Source of the DNA: Azolla caroliniana
Lineage: Eukaryota > Polypodiophyta
Assembly (NCBI GenBank): GCA_043228905.1
Contig: JBHGNT010000012.1
Coordinates: 744,001 to 808,000, forward strand
Length of the DNA: 64,000 nucleotides
Direction: 5' to 3'
In this document: one piece after another, positions 44,460 to 56,269 of the stretch
How the letters are laid out: each line of letters opens with the position of its first letter
Position numbering within the stretch: position 1 is the first letter of the stretch
The notes under the pieces: generated by a model
Told to the model about the DNA's origin: nothing
Database searches by the model: none
The model's input: only the letters and a program-made list of their open reading frames with translations
Translations under genes and position numbers: made by a program

Positions 44460-44826
44460 AATCTCCGAAATACCCCTGGAAAAACCGTACTTTTCCATAT
44501 TTCCCCAAAATACCCCTTGTATTTCCGTATCTCGCGAGATACCCCCTTTGTATTTTCCATATTTCCCGAAATAACCCTTTGTATTTTCCATATTTCCCCT
44601 TTGCATGGGCCAATTTTGGCCTTAGAAGACGTTAATATATCTTTCTTTCTGTATTTCCCTGAAATAACTTCCTTTGTATTTTCCGTATTTCCCCAAAATA
44701 CTCCCGGTATTTTCCATATTTCCCCAAAATACTCCCTGTATTATCCTTATTTCCCTAAATGCCCTTAGGTTATTTCCATATTTCCTGAAATGCCCCTTCA
44801 TTTCCGTATTTCTAAAAATGCCCTTA
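44460..44826. repeat. Pyrimidine-rich minisatellite with about 31-bp units
   Basis: Degenerate repeats of TATTTTCCATATTTCCCC plus AAAATACCCC. The array is interrupted at 44607-44654 by a LINE tail. Related motifs occur at 50935-51025 and 62765-62910. Confidence 0.75.
44607..44654 (+). mobile_element. Minimal LINE 3' end (about 45 bp)
   Basis: Only GGCCAATTTTGGCC, CTTAGAAGACG, TTAATATATC and TTTCTTTCT are present, inserted into the minisatellite. It is the shortest copy in the window. Confidence 0.75.
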
Positions 44827-45189
44827 CACTTACTCTCTTATTGCTTCTCACATTATTGCACCATGCATCAAGGGTTTGAACCTTATTTGTAGTCAAACTG
44901 AGTGTCGCCAATAGACAATGGCTTTGGTTTTAGAGAAGGAAAAAGATGAAAGGAAGATGAATCAGAGGGAGATGGTCATATGATCATTTTCACATCTTCC
45001 TTTAGCAAGGGAGATTAGTAATTATGGGTGTTCTTGTGAGCATTCAAAATATGATGGAGTGACTCTGCCCATTTTTTCGTCTTCGTGCATTCACAAACAC
45101 CAATCCACAAAATGACAAAAAATCAAGGGCATCTATGTTAATACAGGATTTTCGTCCCTTTTCGAACAAGTAGGTATTACTCTCACGTA
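44827..45189. other. Intergenic spacer, nothing recognised
   Basis: No coding motif or repeat end seen. Confidence 0.5.
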
Positions 45190-45759
45190 CTCATGATGGA
45201 TTTGAGAAAGGAACTTACATAAGCATCAATGGCCCTTTATATAATCATCATACCCTAGTTGTGAGAGTAAGTTTTGACCATTTCGTAGGCTAAGCCAAAA
45301 GACCCACACGATATTTTCTTAACATGAATTAATACTTAGCCCGTTTATCTTCTTGTCAAATGTACAAATGGTGACACTCATTGACATCAATGGATAATTG
45401 ATGTGATGTGAGCTATTTCCATTTCAAGCTTAGGCTAAAGTGACAAATGAGATGAAGCTTTCTTTAGTGCTTTGAATTGGGTGGTTCATTATTAGGACAC
45501 AATAGTCTTTACAAATGGATATGGTGGGCTAGAGCAAGCCAATACACATGTTTTGATCAAGATGCCTAGAGGTTTTCCATCATCATTTAAAGGAATCCCC
45601 TATTTTCGCAAATATTGGACTAATATCCAACATGTCTAAGTCACTCTTTAATTGTTGAGACTTATCATTCAAATATATGCCTAGCATAAATGACAGTATA
45701 GGGGCAAGGAAAATTCAAATTCGACACAGATGATCTCATGTAAGGTGGAAGCTTTGTTA

Positions 45760-46230
45760 TGTATGATCCATGACAACATCATCACTGACTACGAGACGCT
45801 CTATTTGTGTTCATTTATACATGGGAAGGCCTATAGCCCATATGACTACATGTGCATGATCTCGTTATGTTTGTAAACATTACTCCTAGATCAACATAGG
45901 AATCCAATACTTCAACTCCCCTTCATGAATCAGGGGAGATGTGTTGAAGATCATGGTCTTAGTCTTGCCTATGTTTACTGTGAACCCTTTTTCATTGTAA
46001 AACCATCTCGGGCATTGAGTGTTTTGATGTTGTAAACCCGTGTTGAGAAAGAATGACCAAGATTATGTCATCAATGTATGGAAGTGTGAACTTGTGTACC
46101 ACATATGTCAATTCCCTCACAATCTCCTTGATTCACACAAATGGTGCTTGTTATGAACTTCGATACCCCTCTAGACACCTATTTCATCTCAACACTTTCT
46201 CATATAGCACATATCTTGCCCACATAATAT
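45760..46230 (-). mobile_element. Remains of a second LINE family, reverse transcriptase
   Basis: The minus strand translates to LPYIDDIILV near 46060-46090, followed by a KGFTVNIGKTKTMIFNT-like block at about 45955-46000. These are the catalytic motif and the next conserved motif of LINE reverse transcriptases; YIDD replaces YADD. Frames are broken. Confidence 0.6.
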
Positions 46231-46271
46231 TAGAGAGAATGTTTAGTCCATGGTCTATGGTAGATGTTTCC

Positions 46272-46415
46272 TTGGTACAGTATCAAGAACTTGGCATACA
46301 TTTACAACAAATCAATACAATTTATTCTATTGTGGATTGGTCTGGAGTATCAAGAACCTAACATACATTTACAACAAATCGATACAATCTATTCTATTGT
46401 GAATTGGTTTGGTTC
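46272..46415. repeat. Two-copy tandem repeat of about 78 bp
   Basis: AGTATCAAGAAC...ACATTTACAACAAATC.ATACAAT.TATTCTATTGTG occurs twice back to back. Confidence 0.75.
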
Positions 46416-47542
46416 ATCCACACTGACTAGAGCATATGCCCCAAGCATGTTCATAAACCTAATGAATTGATTGTTTTATCAATCAAACCATCACATGGCA
46501 TGACGGTCTTAGGATACTTGTGTTCTCTATAGTAATCATCATGATATCTATGATTCACATTGGATATTTCAACTACTCATAATTGATTGAGAAGGGAACT
46601 TAAATAAACATCAATAGCACTTCTTATACGCATAGGTGTAAGAGTAAGTGTTACCTATTTAGTAGGTTAAGCATGAGCACAATGCAACATTGAAGTTGAA
46701 AGACCTTTGTGATATTTTCTTAGCATCAATCAATACTCTTCTTTTCAAACATACACATGGTCACACTCATTGACATCAACAATGAATCGATATGGTGCAA
46801 GCTTTTCAATTGTAAGCCCAATTAGGCTAAAGTGACAAAATGAGATGAAACTTTCTTTAGCGCTTTGAATTAGGTAAACATAAATCAATAATTAGTTCCA
46901 TGATTTTACAGGTAGTTTAACATAAAATCATGTCCATTATTGGGATAAAATAATCTTTACAATGGGTAAGTAGTCTCGAGCGAGCCACTAGACATCCTAT
47001 CATTTGGGTCTTTATGCAATTGCTTTCCATTAACTATAATTAGATTGACCAAGACATGATCATTGTACATTTCAAGGAATCCCATATTTCCAAACACAAG
47101 TCCTAGACAATAAATCTAACATCTCTAAATCACTCTTGTAGACTTATCATTCAAGCATATTCCTAGCACAAATTGCATTTCTAAAACAAAAATGAGGGAG
47201 GAATCAAACTCTAATGAAGAATAACCAATATTATCTCACATTTCTAACTAATTGAATCTAAAATTATAATTTAAGGTGATCTCTCAAATTAAATTTCAAT
47301 ACAAAAAAGGGAGCGGCTAAAACAAAATAGTCTCAATGATAGTCGGGGTACAAAATCGAAACGTCAAGATCTCACAACGACATTCCTATAAATCTATATA
47401 CTATTCAAAAAGGTTGCAACCCTAAAAAATTTTACTACTAACTTGAGGCTCTTATTTTGACACCTAAGCAAAAGCACCTATATATAATGAACAAAGCATA
47501 TATGGAATTTATAACCTAGATGGGTAATAATACTTAAAAGGC

Positions 47543-50500
47543 CTAAATCCTAAACAACAAACCTCCGTGAGCTGCGAAGAATGGAGCAAATACAAGGGAT
47601 TCCACTGCCATGAGCTTTATGAGGATATTTAAAGAAGGGCCTGATGTATCCTTTAGAGGATCTCCCACTGTATCACCAATAACTGCCGCTTTGTGTGCAT
47701 CTGAACCTTTCGATCCGAGTGAACGCGCATGTTCTGAAGCGCCCGCCTAGAGCAATAGAAAGTTGATATTTAGAGGAACAAAATTCATGCATATACATGG
47801 GCACACATGCATTTATGTGTGTGTGTGCGTGAATGCATATGCACATGCATATGTATATTCATGTGTGTATGACTGTTGAATGTATATAAAAGTATCTACT
47901 ACTACACACGTAGATATATATAGTATTATGTATAATACATATTGAAGCACCCCTCCATAACAATAGAAAGTTCATAATTAAAGTATGTGTTTGTGTATGT
48001 ATCTATGCATATCTGTACAAATTTATATACATATGTACGTGTGCACGTGTGTGAATGCGTGAACATAAACGTGAGTCGTGAGTATCCATGTGTATCTACA
48101 ACCATATATATAGATATAGTACATTAGGTTGTATTTGTATGTGCAAGTGTGTACATATATATCCCCACACTAGTGGTAATAGACAACCATTCACCTCAAT
48201 ATACTTCTTGGCATTGTCCCATGCACCACCAGTGTTGGATGCAGAGATGGCTACCTGAAAATTGACATCAAATAACAAATATTACTTCTCACTCATATGT
48301 TGCGTCAAGAAAACAATGGAACCACTAAATCCTTGTTACATTTTTAATAACTTTTATGTTCATATTTCTAAGTCTAATGGATCATGGCCTTTTTCATGTG
48401 TTAATAATAGAATCACCATCGTTACATTCTCTCTCAAACAATTAAAAGCATTAGTTTCACAAAAATGAAAGGAATTTAGGAGAATTAACCACTCAAAATT
48501 CTTATCCTTATCGCCTGTCCAAAGGGAGCAATAGTAACACAACTAAATTTCCAAAATTTTGTTTCTATGGGCTAGTTGTAGTTTAGTCCAGCATTAGACA
48601 ATCCTTCTTGTCCACTAAAACCAGGAAGGAAGCTATATGGTATTGTGCTTCTTTCACTATATGTATGCTATCAATCATTCAAGTTAACAAACCTGCACGC
48701 CAGAGACCAATGCGCCAGCTAAAAGCCCGGAAAGCGTTTCTACGCCAAACAAGATACCAACAACAAGAGGTGTTAACATGACCAAGGCGCCAGGGGGAAT
48801 CATCTCCCTAATAGAAGCATCAGTCGAGATCTTTACACATGTAGCATAATCCGGCTTTGTAATACCCTCCATTAGACCAGGAATGGTATTAAACTGCCTT
48901 CGAACCTCTTCCACCATGCTCAATGCAGCCTTGCCAACACTCTTCATTGTCATCGCTGAAAACCAATAGGGCAACATAGCTCCCACAATCAATCCAATGA
49001 AGACCCTGGCTGACAAAATATTCACTGCTGATAGCGAGGCACGGCTTATGTAAGCTCCAAATAAAGCCAGAGATACAAGAGCCGCTGAGCCGATTGCGAA
49101 ACCCTAACCAAAAGTGACATTCAACATCATTAGTTCAATAATTAATCCTGGAAGAAGTAATCATTCAGTATCATTAATTCGATGATTGGACAATTGGAAT
49201 AATCTTAGGTGAAATACTCATTCAGTGATTGGGTATTTGGAATGAAAACAAGGGATCCTCTAGCTACAATATCACCTCCTCAAAAAAACCACCCTACCAT
49301 TGCCACTATCACCCACTTCCCACATCTTGGGGTTGATGCCCTAGGATCGAAGCCCTGATTTTAGTTTAATTTCAAGTTTCATGTAATTTCAGTTGCAAAT
49401 TTGGAAAGTCATCTTCCAAATGTTAAACTTGGAATATATAGAAAAGCCTGCAATTTTTTAGAGCAGAGAGAAGAAAAACCTTCAAATCTGAATCCTTGTT
49501 CCCTTTTAAAAATGAACTTTCTGGCAAAAAATGTTTGTTTCAAACACTAGATCCACCCCCTTAGAATGATCTTGTGCTATTGACCACTACCTCTCTGGCT
49601 CGTGGTGGGCAGCACTCTTATGTCCACAATTATCCAACCCCAAGTCACAAAACACACGGCCTAACAATATCCCATAAGCTAGATCACCTTCTCTAAAGAG
49701 TCGATGGAACAGTTATTAGAGACCAGTAACCCTAACTGGAAACAATGCATTTACCTTTCCTATAGCTGCAGTTGTGTTGCCAGCAGCATCAAGCGCATCA
49801 GTTAGCTCACGGATATGGTGACTCATTCCAGACATTTCTGCAATACCACCCGCATTGTCACTGATTGGCCCATATGCATCGATAGCAAGACCAGTGGCAA
49901 TGGTACTAAGCATCCCTAAGGCTGCAACAGCAATCCCGTAGAACACAGCTAGCGTAAAACTAACATAGATAGCTGCGGCTATAGCGAAAATGGGGATGAT
50001 CACCGACTTATATCCAAGTGCCAAGCCAAATATCACATTGGTTGCTGCCCCTGTTCTGCAAGAATCTGCAACATCTTGCACAGGTCTGCAAATTAAGTAG
50101 TAAAAGAATCTGGTTAAAACCCCTCACTTCCAATCAATATCAAGCCACGCAAAGCAATAAGACAATACAGTTATAGCCTGACCTGTATGCATTGCTTGTG
50201 AAATATTCTGTTGTATATCCAATAATGAGGCCAGCCCAAAGTCCAACAGCAACACAGAAAAAGAGCTCCCTGAAGAATATGCAGCATTATTAAATTTGAT
50301 AATAATGAAATATATATACCAACTTATAGATACCTACAGAATGCATGAGGCAAGAGAGAAGCATTACCACCACTGCACAAGTTTTGGTTCATTCCCAAGA
50401 TTATATATATGGAATGAGGATGGCACAGCAAAATAGCACACAAGAAGGATGCCAAGGGTCATCAATACAGTTGAGATGATCAATTGCCTCTTCAATGTTG

Positions 50501-52071
50501 GTTCGATTTGATTCACTTCTTTAATCTCATAGAAATCGGTAGCAAACAAGGTAGTGATCAAACATACGATAATACCCATGGAACTGATAAGAAGAGGAAA
50601 GCACATGGCGGTAAAATTATGAGTCGTTCCAAAAGAAGAGATAGAAGCTACAACTAACGCGGCACAAGACGACTCCGCAAAAGAACCAAACAGATCAGAA
50701 CCCATTCCAGCAATGTCGCCCACGTTGTCACCTACATTGTCTGCAATGACCTAAAAGTAGAGTAGACGCAAAATTGTGAGGCATGAGATTTGAATCCTTA
50801 AGAAGGCAAAGATATGGCTAGTCCAGCAAATGAAGCATATCACAGGAAAAACAACATACATACATGTCCCTAAGTTTTTCATTATTAATTCGCTTATATG
50901 GGCAATTCGAGCAATTATATGGTGAATTCATCGCCCACTCCTCTCTTTTGGGGGTTGAACAGGGGCATTTGGGGGAACTGTAGAGAACTAAGGGCATTTG
51001 AGGAAATACAGAAAATTTCAGGGATACATTACCGCAGGATTCCTGGGATCGTCCTCGGGGATATTTCTCTCAACTTTTCCAACTAGATCAGCACCTACAT
51101 CCGCAGCTTTAGTGTAAATCCCACCACCCACTCTTCCAAAGAGAGCAACAGATGAACCACCAAGACCATATCCAGTAATGGCCTCAAAGAGACCTTCCCA
51201 CTCAGTACCATAGTATAACCTAAACACATTGATAGTGATATAGAGCACAAGAAGTCCATTTGCAGCGAGTAGAAAACCCATCACCGATCCTGAGCGAAAA
51301 GCGGTGATAAAAGCCTTTCCCACTCCCTTCCTTGCTTCAAGAGTGGTTCGTGCATTAGCATAAGTAGCTATCTTCATACCGAGATATCCTGATAAAACAG
51401 AGGTTAGTACTCCGAGAATAAACGCAATGGTTGTGAAAGCTGCGGTGATAAGCGCAGGCACACACGTTGCTGATGTATCATAGGTGCAAGGCTGAGGCTC
51501 TAAGCTGAAATTCTCGACCGATCCGAGGAAAACAAAGATGATAATGGCAAAAGCGCCCAAGAAAACGCTGAGGTACTTGTACTCTGTGAGAAGAAAAGAA
51601 TTGGCACCTGCGAAGAGAGAGTCAGTGTCAACAGACGGCCATTAGATCCAATTGTAAAAGACACTTCAAGATCCTTTAGAGAAAAAGACTCTCCAAAAGC
51701 CATGGATACGCAATGTATCATGTAAAACATGAACTAGGAATCATATGAAGATAAGAACCAATTGTACAAGGCCCTTCAAACTGACAAAAAATGAATAAGG
51801 CTAAGTTGATACGAAAAAGAATCTAAGGATAACTAAACGATGACTACATGGCCAAACACAACCAAACCACAGAGAACATAATTGAAGACAGTAACCAATT
51901 GTAGACTCTCTGAATCAAGAAGCTCAGAGTTTTAGAAAGTCGAAAAATGAAAGGGAGGTAACAGAAAACCAGCCAACATGAATCTATTCATTATTTCACA
52001 GAGAAGGATATTGGGAAAAGAAAAATAGTAGAGTTTTTAAATCGAAATACACTGGTGTCTTAGAAAGCCAA

Positions 52072-52105
<34 letters not shown>

Positions 52106-53120
52106 CAAATACATAGAAAAGAATCAGCAGAGACAAGGATCAATTGTGGATCCAGCTTGAAATCAAACATAGACAATCATCATAGAAAGCCAATATGACA
52201 AACAACCTAAACAAAAAGACAATAGTCACTACCATTTTCAATTATAAGGTGGAATAATTAGACATTGTAACTTAGTTCATCAGTCTTGTCGAGAGATGGA
52301 TATGAAAATGAAGGTTCTACTTTTCATAACAGCCGATCTTCTTGACTGAGAATATAAGGATATGAATAGGAAGATTCTGCTTTTCTTATCCTTCAATCTT
52401 CCCGCCAAGATATGGATATGAAAAGGAAGATTCTGTTATCCATATCCTTCCATCGCTTCTGCTTTTCATATTCTTTGATCTTCTAGCAGAGATAAGGAGG
52501 AGGAATGCACGCCCAATTAGGAATCTACTGTAATTCAAACATGTTCTAGCAGAGGCTATACTGACATGGCCTCTGCTCGAATCTCAGCTCCACGGAAGAA
52601 AAGAGAACAAAAGCGAAAAGAAATACACCTAGAGCAATTGTCTATAGGAAACAGACGTGGAGCCCATTATAGTGAGGAATTCGGCCTCTAGTAGCTCAAT
52701 CCATACACAGTAAAACACAGAGCAAAACGGAGCAGAAAGCAATATACCTAGGAGCGATGGCCTCTAGAATCTCTGCATAGAAATAGAAATAGAAAGAAAA
52801 CAGTATATAATATGAAAAGATTATATGAACTCTTAAAGAGATTCAGAACAGAAGAAAAGGCATAGCTAGAAAGCAATGATCAGACCTAGAGAGATGGCCT
52901 CTTGGATCTCTGCACATTTGATGACTGTGTCAGGGCCGTCGGGGCCTTCTTCGAGCAGGTAACCGTCATGGCCGTTGTTCGCGTCCGATTTCGAAGGAGG
53001 GTAAGACGCAGAGACGGAGACGAAGGAGACAAGATACCACTGGAAGAGAGCAAAGGCTATGGCGATCACAGACACCACAGGGATGAAGATCTCTGTGAAC
53101 TGAGATGGGGAGATGGTCAT
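47543..53120 (-). CDS. VHP1: Vacuolar H+-translocating pyrophosphatase, type I (K+-dependent), 761 aa
   Basis: Membrane pump that uses pyrophosphate to move protons into the vacuole. Exons (minus): 53120-52886, 51607-51033, 50750-50368, 50269-50183, 50085-49755, 49103-48693, 48254-48195, 47746-47543. The sum is 2,286 nt including TAG, close to the usual 760-770 residues. Visible motifs are [11 protein letters not shown] (residues 248-258, substrate site), DNVGDNVGD (274-282), and DNAGG in exon 5. In GNTTAAIGK (529-537) the position that separates classes is Ala, which marks the K+-dependent type I enzyme; Lys would mark type II. Many hydrophobic spans are present. Exon 1 is GC-rich and has a signal-like first helix. 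ATG 53120 follows GCCATCGCC and gives the expected N-terminus; no in-frame ATG closer to the family start was seen. All junctions are GT-AG and the frame is intact. Confidence 0.95.
47755..48160. repeat. TG/CA- and TA-rich duplicated stretch in H+-PPase intron 7
   Basis: AGCAATAGAAAGTT at 47752 and ACAATAGAAAGTT at 47959 begin two diverged copies of about 200 bp, each followed by GTGTGT and ATATAT runs. Confidence 0.55.
50935..51025. repeat. Minisatellite relative in H+-PPase intron 2
   Basis: GGGGCATTTGGGG and GGGCATTTGAGGAAATACAG on the plus strand are the reverse complement of motifs in 44700-44826. It abuts the exon 2 donor. Confidence 0.55.
52073..52104. repeat. TG then TA microsatellite in H+-PPase intron 1
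   Basis: About seven GT units followed by about nine TA units. Confidence 0.9.
52285..52500. repeat. Degenerate tandem repeat in H+-PPase intron 1
   Basis: Three copies of about 65 bp with GATATGGATATGAAAA.GAAG and TCTGCTTTTC.TA..CTTC.ATCTTC. Confidence 0.6.
52748..52772 (-). other. Duplicated exon-1 end with its own splice signals
   Basis: On the minus strand a pyrimidine tract and TATGCAG precede 25 bases resembling the end of H+-PPase exon 1 (GAGGCCATC.CTC.TAG), followed by GTATAT. A weaker relative ends with CTCTAG/GTGTAT at about 52628. Confidence 0.55.
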
Positions 53121-53300
53121 GGCGATGGCGATGGCGATTCTACAGATCCTTCCTTCTCCCTCCTGCAAGATCAGAGCGCGCAAGGCGGGTTTCCTGCAGG
53201 GGGGCGTACGAATTAGGGTTCCTGCGGAATTAGGGTTTCGTGGAAGCGCAAAAGAAAGCAAGGCATGCATGCATGGCTTCGGCGTTGCTACATTAATTAA
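53121..53300 (-). promoter_or_regulatory. Probable 5'UTR and proximal promoter of the H+-PPase gene
   Basis: GC-rich next to the ATG (CCGCCTTGCGCGC on the minus strand), becoming AT-rich beyond 53290. No clear TATA box was located, so the transcription start is unknown. Confidence 0.35.
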
Positions 53301-53472
53301 AATTATTTGATTTTTGTTTCTTTTCCAAAATCCAATTAGTATTTATTTTATTTACATATCTATTTTGGATCATTATCTTGGGTCTCTAAAAATATCGGAA
53401 TTTCGTTAAATTTATTGTCTGGGAGCTTCAGATCCTTCTCTCAGGCTGGCCTCTCTCTTTTTTTTTTCTCGT

Positions 53473-53547
53473 AAGTACCTTAGCCTAGTGGTAAGTTGTT
53501 AACACTACAAGCTCTGCATTGTGGGTTCAAAACCCAATCTCCTCACC
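53473..53547 (+). repeat. tRNA-like SINE head, plus strand
   Basis: A-box-like TAGCCTAGTGG (53481-53491) and B-box GGTTCAAAACC (53524-53534) at tRNA-like spacing. The acceptor stem does not close, so it is not a working tRNA gene. Confidence 0.6.
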
Positions 53548-53593
53548 TCTCTATTATATACTTCATATATTCTTATATTAATTCACTAGATGC

Positions 53594-53664
53594 CACTGTG
53601 GACTTTAGGGGTTGAACCCATGACCACCTGGTCTCCATTGGGCTACCTTACCAACTGAGCTACA

Positions 53665-53667
<3 letters not shown>
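53594..53667 (-). repeat. tRNA-like SINE head, minus strand
   Basis: The minus strand starts GGATGTAGCTCAGTTGGTA (A box) and has B-box GGGTTCAACCCC. The acceptor stem pairs only partly with the 3' end. It faces the plus-strand head across an AT-rich spacer (53548-53593). Confidence 0.65.
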
Positions 53668-53695
<28 letters not shown>

Positions 53696-53720
53696 TGGTT
53701 TAGGGTTTAGGGTTTAGAGT
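53668..53720. repeat. CT microsatellite and telomere-like run
   Basis: About 13 CT units followed by GGTTTAGGGTTTAGGGTTTAG, the plant telomere unit in three copies. Confidence 0.9.
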
Positions 53721-56060
53721 GGAGGAGCCCATGTTGACTTTGATCGGGTGCAGCTTGAATTCGGAACATTCTCAGCCCTCTCGGGAGAAGGGGCCCCGTG
53801 ACACACGAGACAGAACCCGCATTCTGATTCGGGCGGCGGTCATGGATATTTCCTAGACGCACTAGACTGCAGTGGATCGAGGAGCCCTTCACTCGAGTAT
53901 GAGCCCTTATGCAACCTCTACAGAAGAGCTTGCCCGGTGCATGAACTTGGACCTATGTCACAAAGCAATGCTCAATTTGGGGGGGGGTCTCTATTACAAT
54001 GCTAGTAGAAAATATCCAATTGTATATCATATACATGTGTGTGTGTGCACGTGCACGTGCACGCATGTGTGTCCATGGTGGCGTGTATGCACCAAACAAC
54101 TTAGCAATGTCCAACACTCATCGATGGTGCATGATTGTTCCGCTACAGTGGAGCTTTTTTTAAGGATTTTAAGTCGATATTTTAAAATAACAAATGTGAA
54201 GTTTTTATTTTCAAAAGAAGAAGAAACCCTTCAAGTATCAATAGAAAGAGACCTTTGTTTTTTTATGGAATGAATTTGATGTTGTAGGTTGGTTTCGTTT
54301 GGAGAGAAAAATAATTCTTTTGAGCCTTGTTAGAGAGTTTAAGTTTATGTCTTCAAACTTTGTCTGTATCTACAATTAGGGTTTCTAGAACACCTTGGCA
54401 TTTAGATTATTGGAAATTAGGGATTCATAGGGATTTTACTATGTACAAGAGAAAGAAAGAAAGAATGCTCATTGGTTACTCTCTCAAAGTACGCTTGAAC
54501 AATAAACTTTGAAGGTTCAAATCAGAGTCCTAGGAATTATGAATTAAGGGTATACGCATGTATTGGAGTAGTATCAAGTTTCCAAAGTTTTTATTGTGAA
54601 CAAGAAAAAGAAAGAAAAAAAGTAATTGCTTGAGAGTACCTATGGGTTGAGAACTTTGGGAAATGGAATTTAGAGAGCTCAAAACAAATGTTTATGTGCA
54701 TATCATTGGCTTGGAGTAGAATATTGTTCTCATGCTTTTGTTGTGAACAAGCAAAGGAGGTCAAAGATTGCTCCCTAATTTCTTTGGCAATATTATATTC
54801 AGAGAACACCTTTTGAGTATTCCAAAATACCAAAAGGACGCTTTGGCCACATGATGGGTAGGGAGATAGAGGTTACATACAAGCAAGTTGAAAGTGACAC
54901 ACGATACAAGGTTTCATACTTCTTGCGTCTAATACTATGGTCATTAACTGTGATCAACAAGTTCGCAAACTCTATGTGCCTTCGATTATGGAGAAAGAAG
55001 GATAAATTGGAACAAGCTTAAATAGAGTATCCAATTCATATAATACAAGGAACTCTAACAAACAAGTGAAATGTTGTGGGTTGTTTGATGATGTCATGGC
55101 AAAAGTTGTTTGAATAGTATGTGACTGTGGTGGGTTCCCGAAGCTCAACTAGTGTTGTATACTCGAAGGCGTGATCCAGATACTAAATATAATAATGAAA
55201 TGCAAATAGTGCCCACGTGAGTGGTTTTGGCTCTTTAAATCCAACTACGGGACCTCAAATTGTACAAATCAAAAGCAAGATAAATGCCTACATTTACGAA
55301 AAACATCTTTATGTCTGTTAGGATTTATTTTTCTCATCATGAACGGATAGAGCACACAAAAAACTCATATATCTAACGACCCAAGTCCCAAACGAGTTTT
55401 AGTGCTCATCAACATAATCATGATGTTAACATGTTCCTCAAATTTGATTATTGTAGTTGAGAACATATATATTATTTATATCCAATTTGTTCGTAAAACT
55501 AAGTGTCCTTAAACACGAGAACAATGGGGTTGTATGTTATATAGTGACTGTCCATATTTTATTTATTTGTTTTATTCACGTTAAAATTATATATGTATAT
55601 CCATAAATTGATATATATATTACCAGAACACACACACACACACACACATTCATATCGGAGTGGGAAAAAACAAACATCCCCAAGTAAGAAAAAACATCAT
55701 AAATCACCATTGCTATCTATAGAGCCATCTCGAGTATCGACGTAGTTGTCTTTGTTTTTTTTGTTATTTATTTCTATATTTTTATTTATTTATCGCAAGC
55801 AAAAGCATGGCGGTGACAAAATTGTCGTTGCCTACTCAAACGATGACATTGGTGTTGTGCAACACCAAGCGCACCATCTACCGCTCAGTAGCAAGCCGTG
55901 ACGCCCAACGTGCCATTTGTTGTGGTGGAGCAGGTTGCATTGTTGCATCAAATGTGTTGTATGTTATTGTGTAGTAGATTGCGACAGTTGTTTGGTAGAG
56001 CACCGACACACACTATCCTGAGGTGGCATTATTGCCTACAACTCAGTAGTAACCCATATA
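53721..56060. other. Intergenic, no gene seen
   Basis: A GC-richer block at 53720-53860 (GGGGCCCCGTGACACACG) is unexplained. 54040-54070 is GTGCACGTGCACG-type alternating sequence, and 55628-55648 is a CA microsatellite. Short open frames lack recognisable domains. Confidence 0.55.
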
Positions 56061-56269
56061 TTGTTAGGTTGCAAGGCAAATGAATTGATTTATTTTTATA
56101 TAAATTAATAAAAAAAACCTCGTGTTATGAATGTCACCATAACAACGAAACCCTAAATGGGTATTAAGCACGAGATATACCACCACATCAAAACATGCAT
56201 ATTTACGAAATGAACACCTCATGCTCATAGAAGAGAAAAAAAAAACACTTAACATAATTGAAAAAAGGA

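Larger units (their letters stand above)
45190..47190. repeat. Long degenerate direct repeat flanking LINE remains
   Basis: 45190-45710 and 46560-47190 align in order, sharing GACACTCATTGACATCAA, GGCTAAAGTGACAAA, GAGATGAA.CTTTCTTTAG and AGACTTATCATTCAA. The spacing is about 1.35 kb. Confidence 0.7.

Noticed and set aside
44460-44826. Plus-strand frame rich in FPYFP-like repeats as a gene
   Set aside because: It is the translation of the pyrimidine-rich minisatellite.
52902-53216. Plus-strand 104-codon frame
   Set aside because: Antisense to H+-PPase exon 1.
53594-53667. Functional tRNA gene
   Set aside because: A and B boxes are good, but the acceptor stem pairs only partly and no convincing anticodon arm was found; a SINE head fits better.
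53720-53860. Organelle DNA insertion
   Set aside because: The block is GC-richer than its surroundings, but I recognise no plastid or mitochondrial gene in it.
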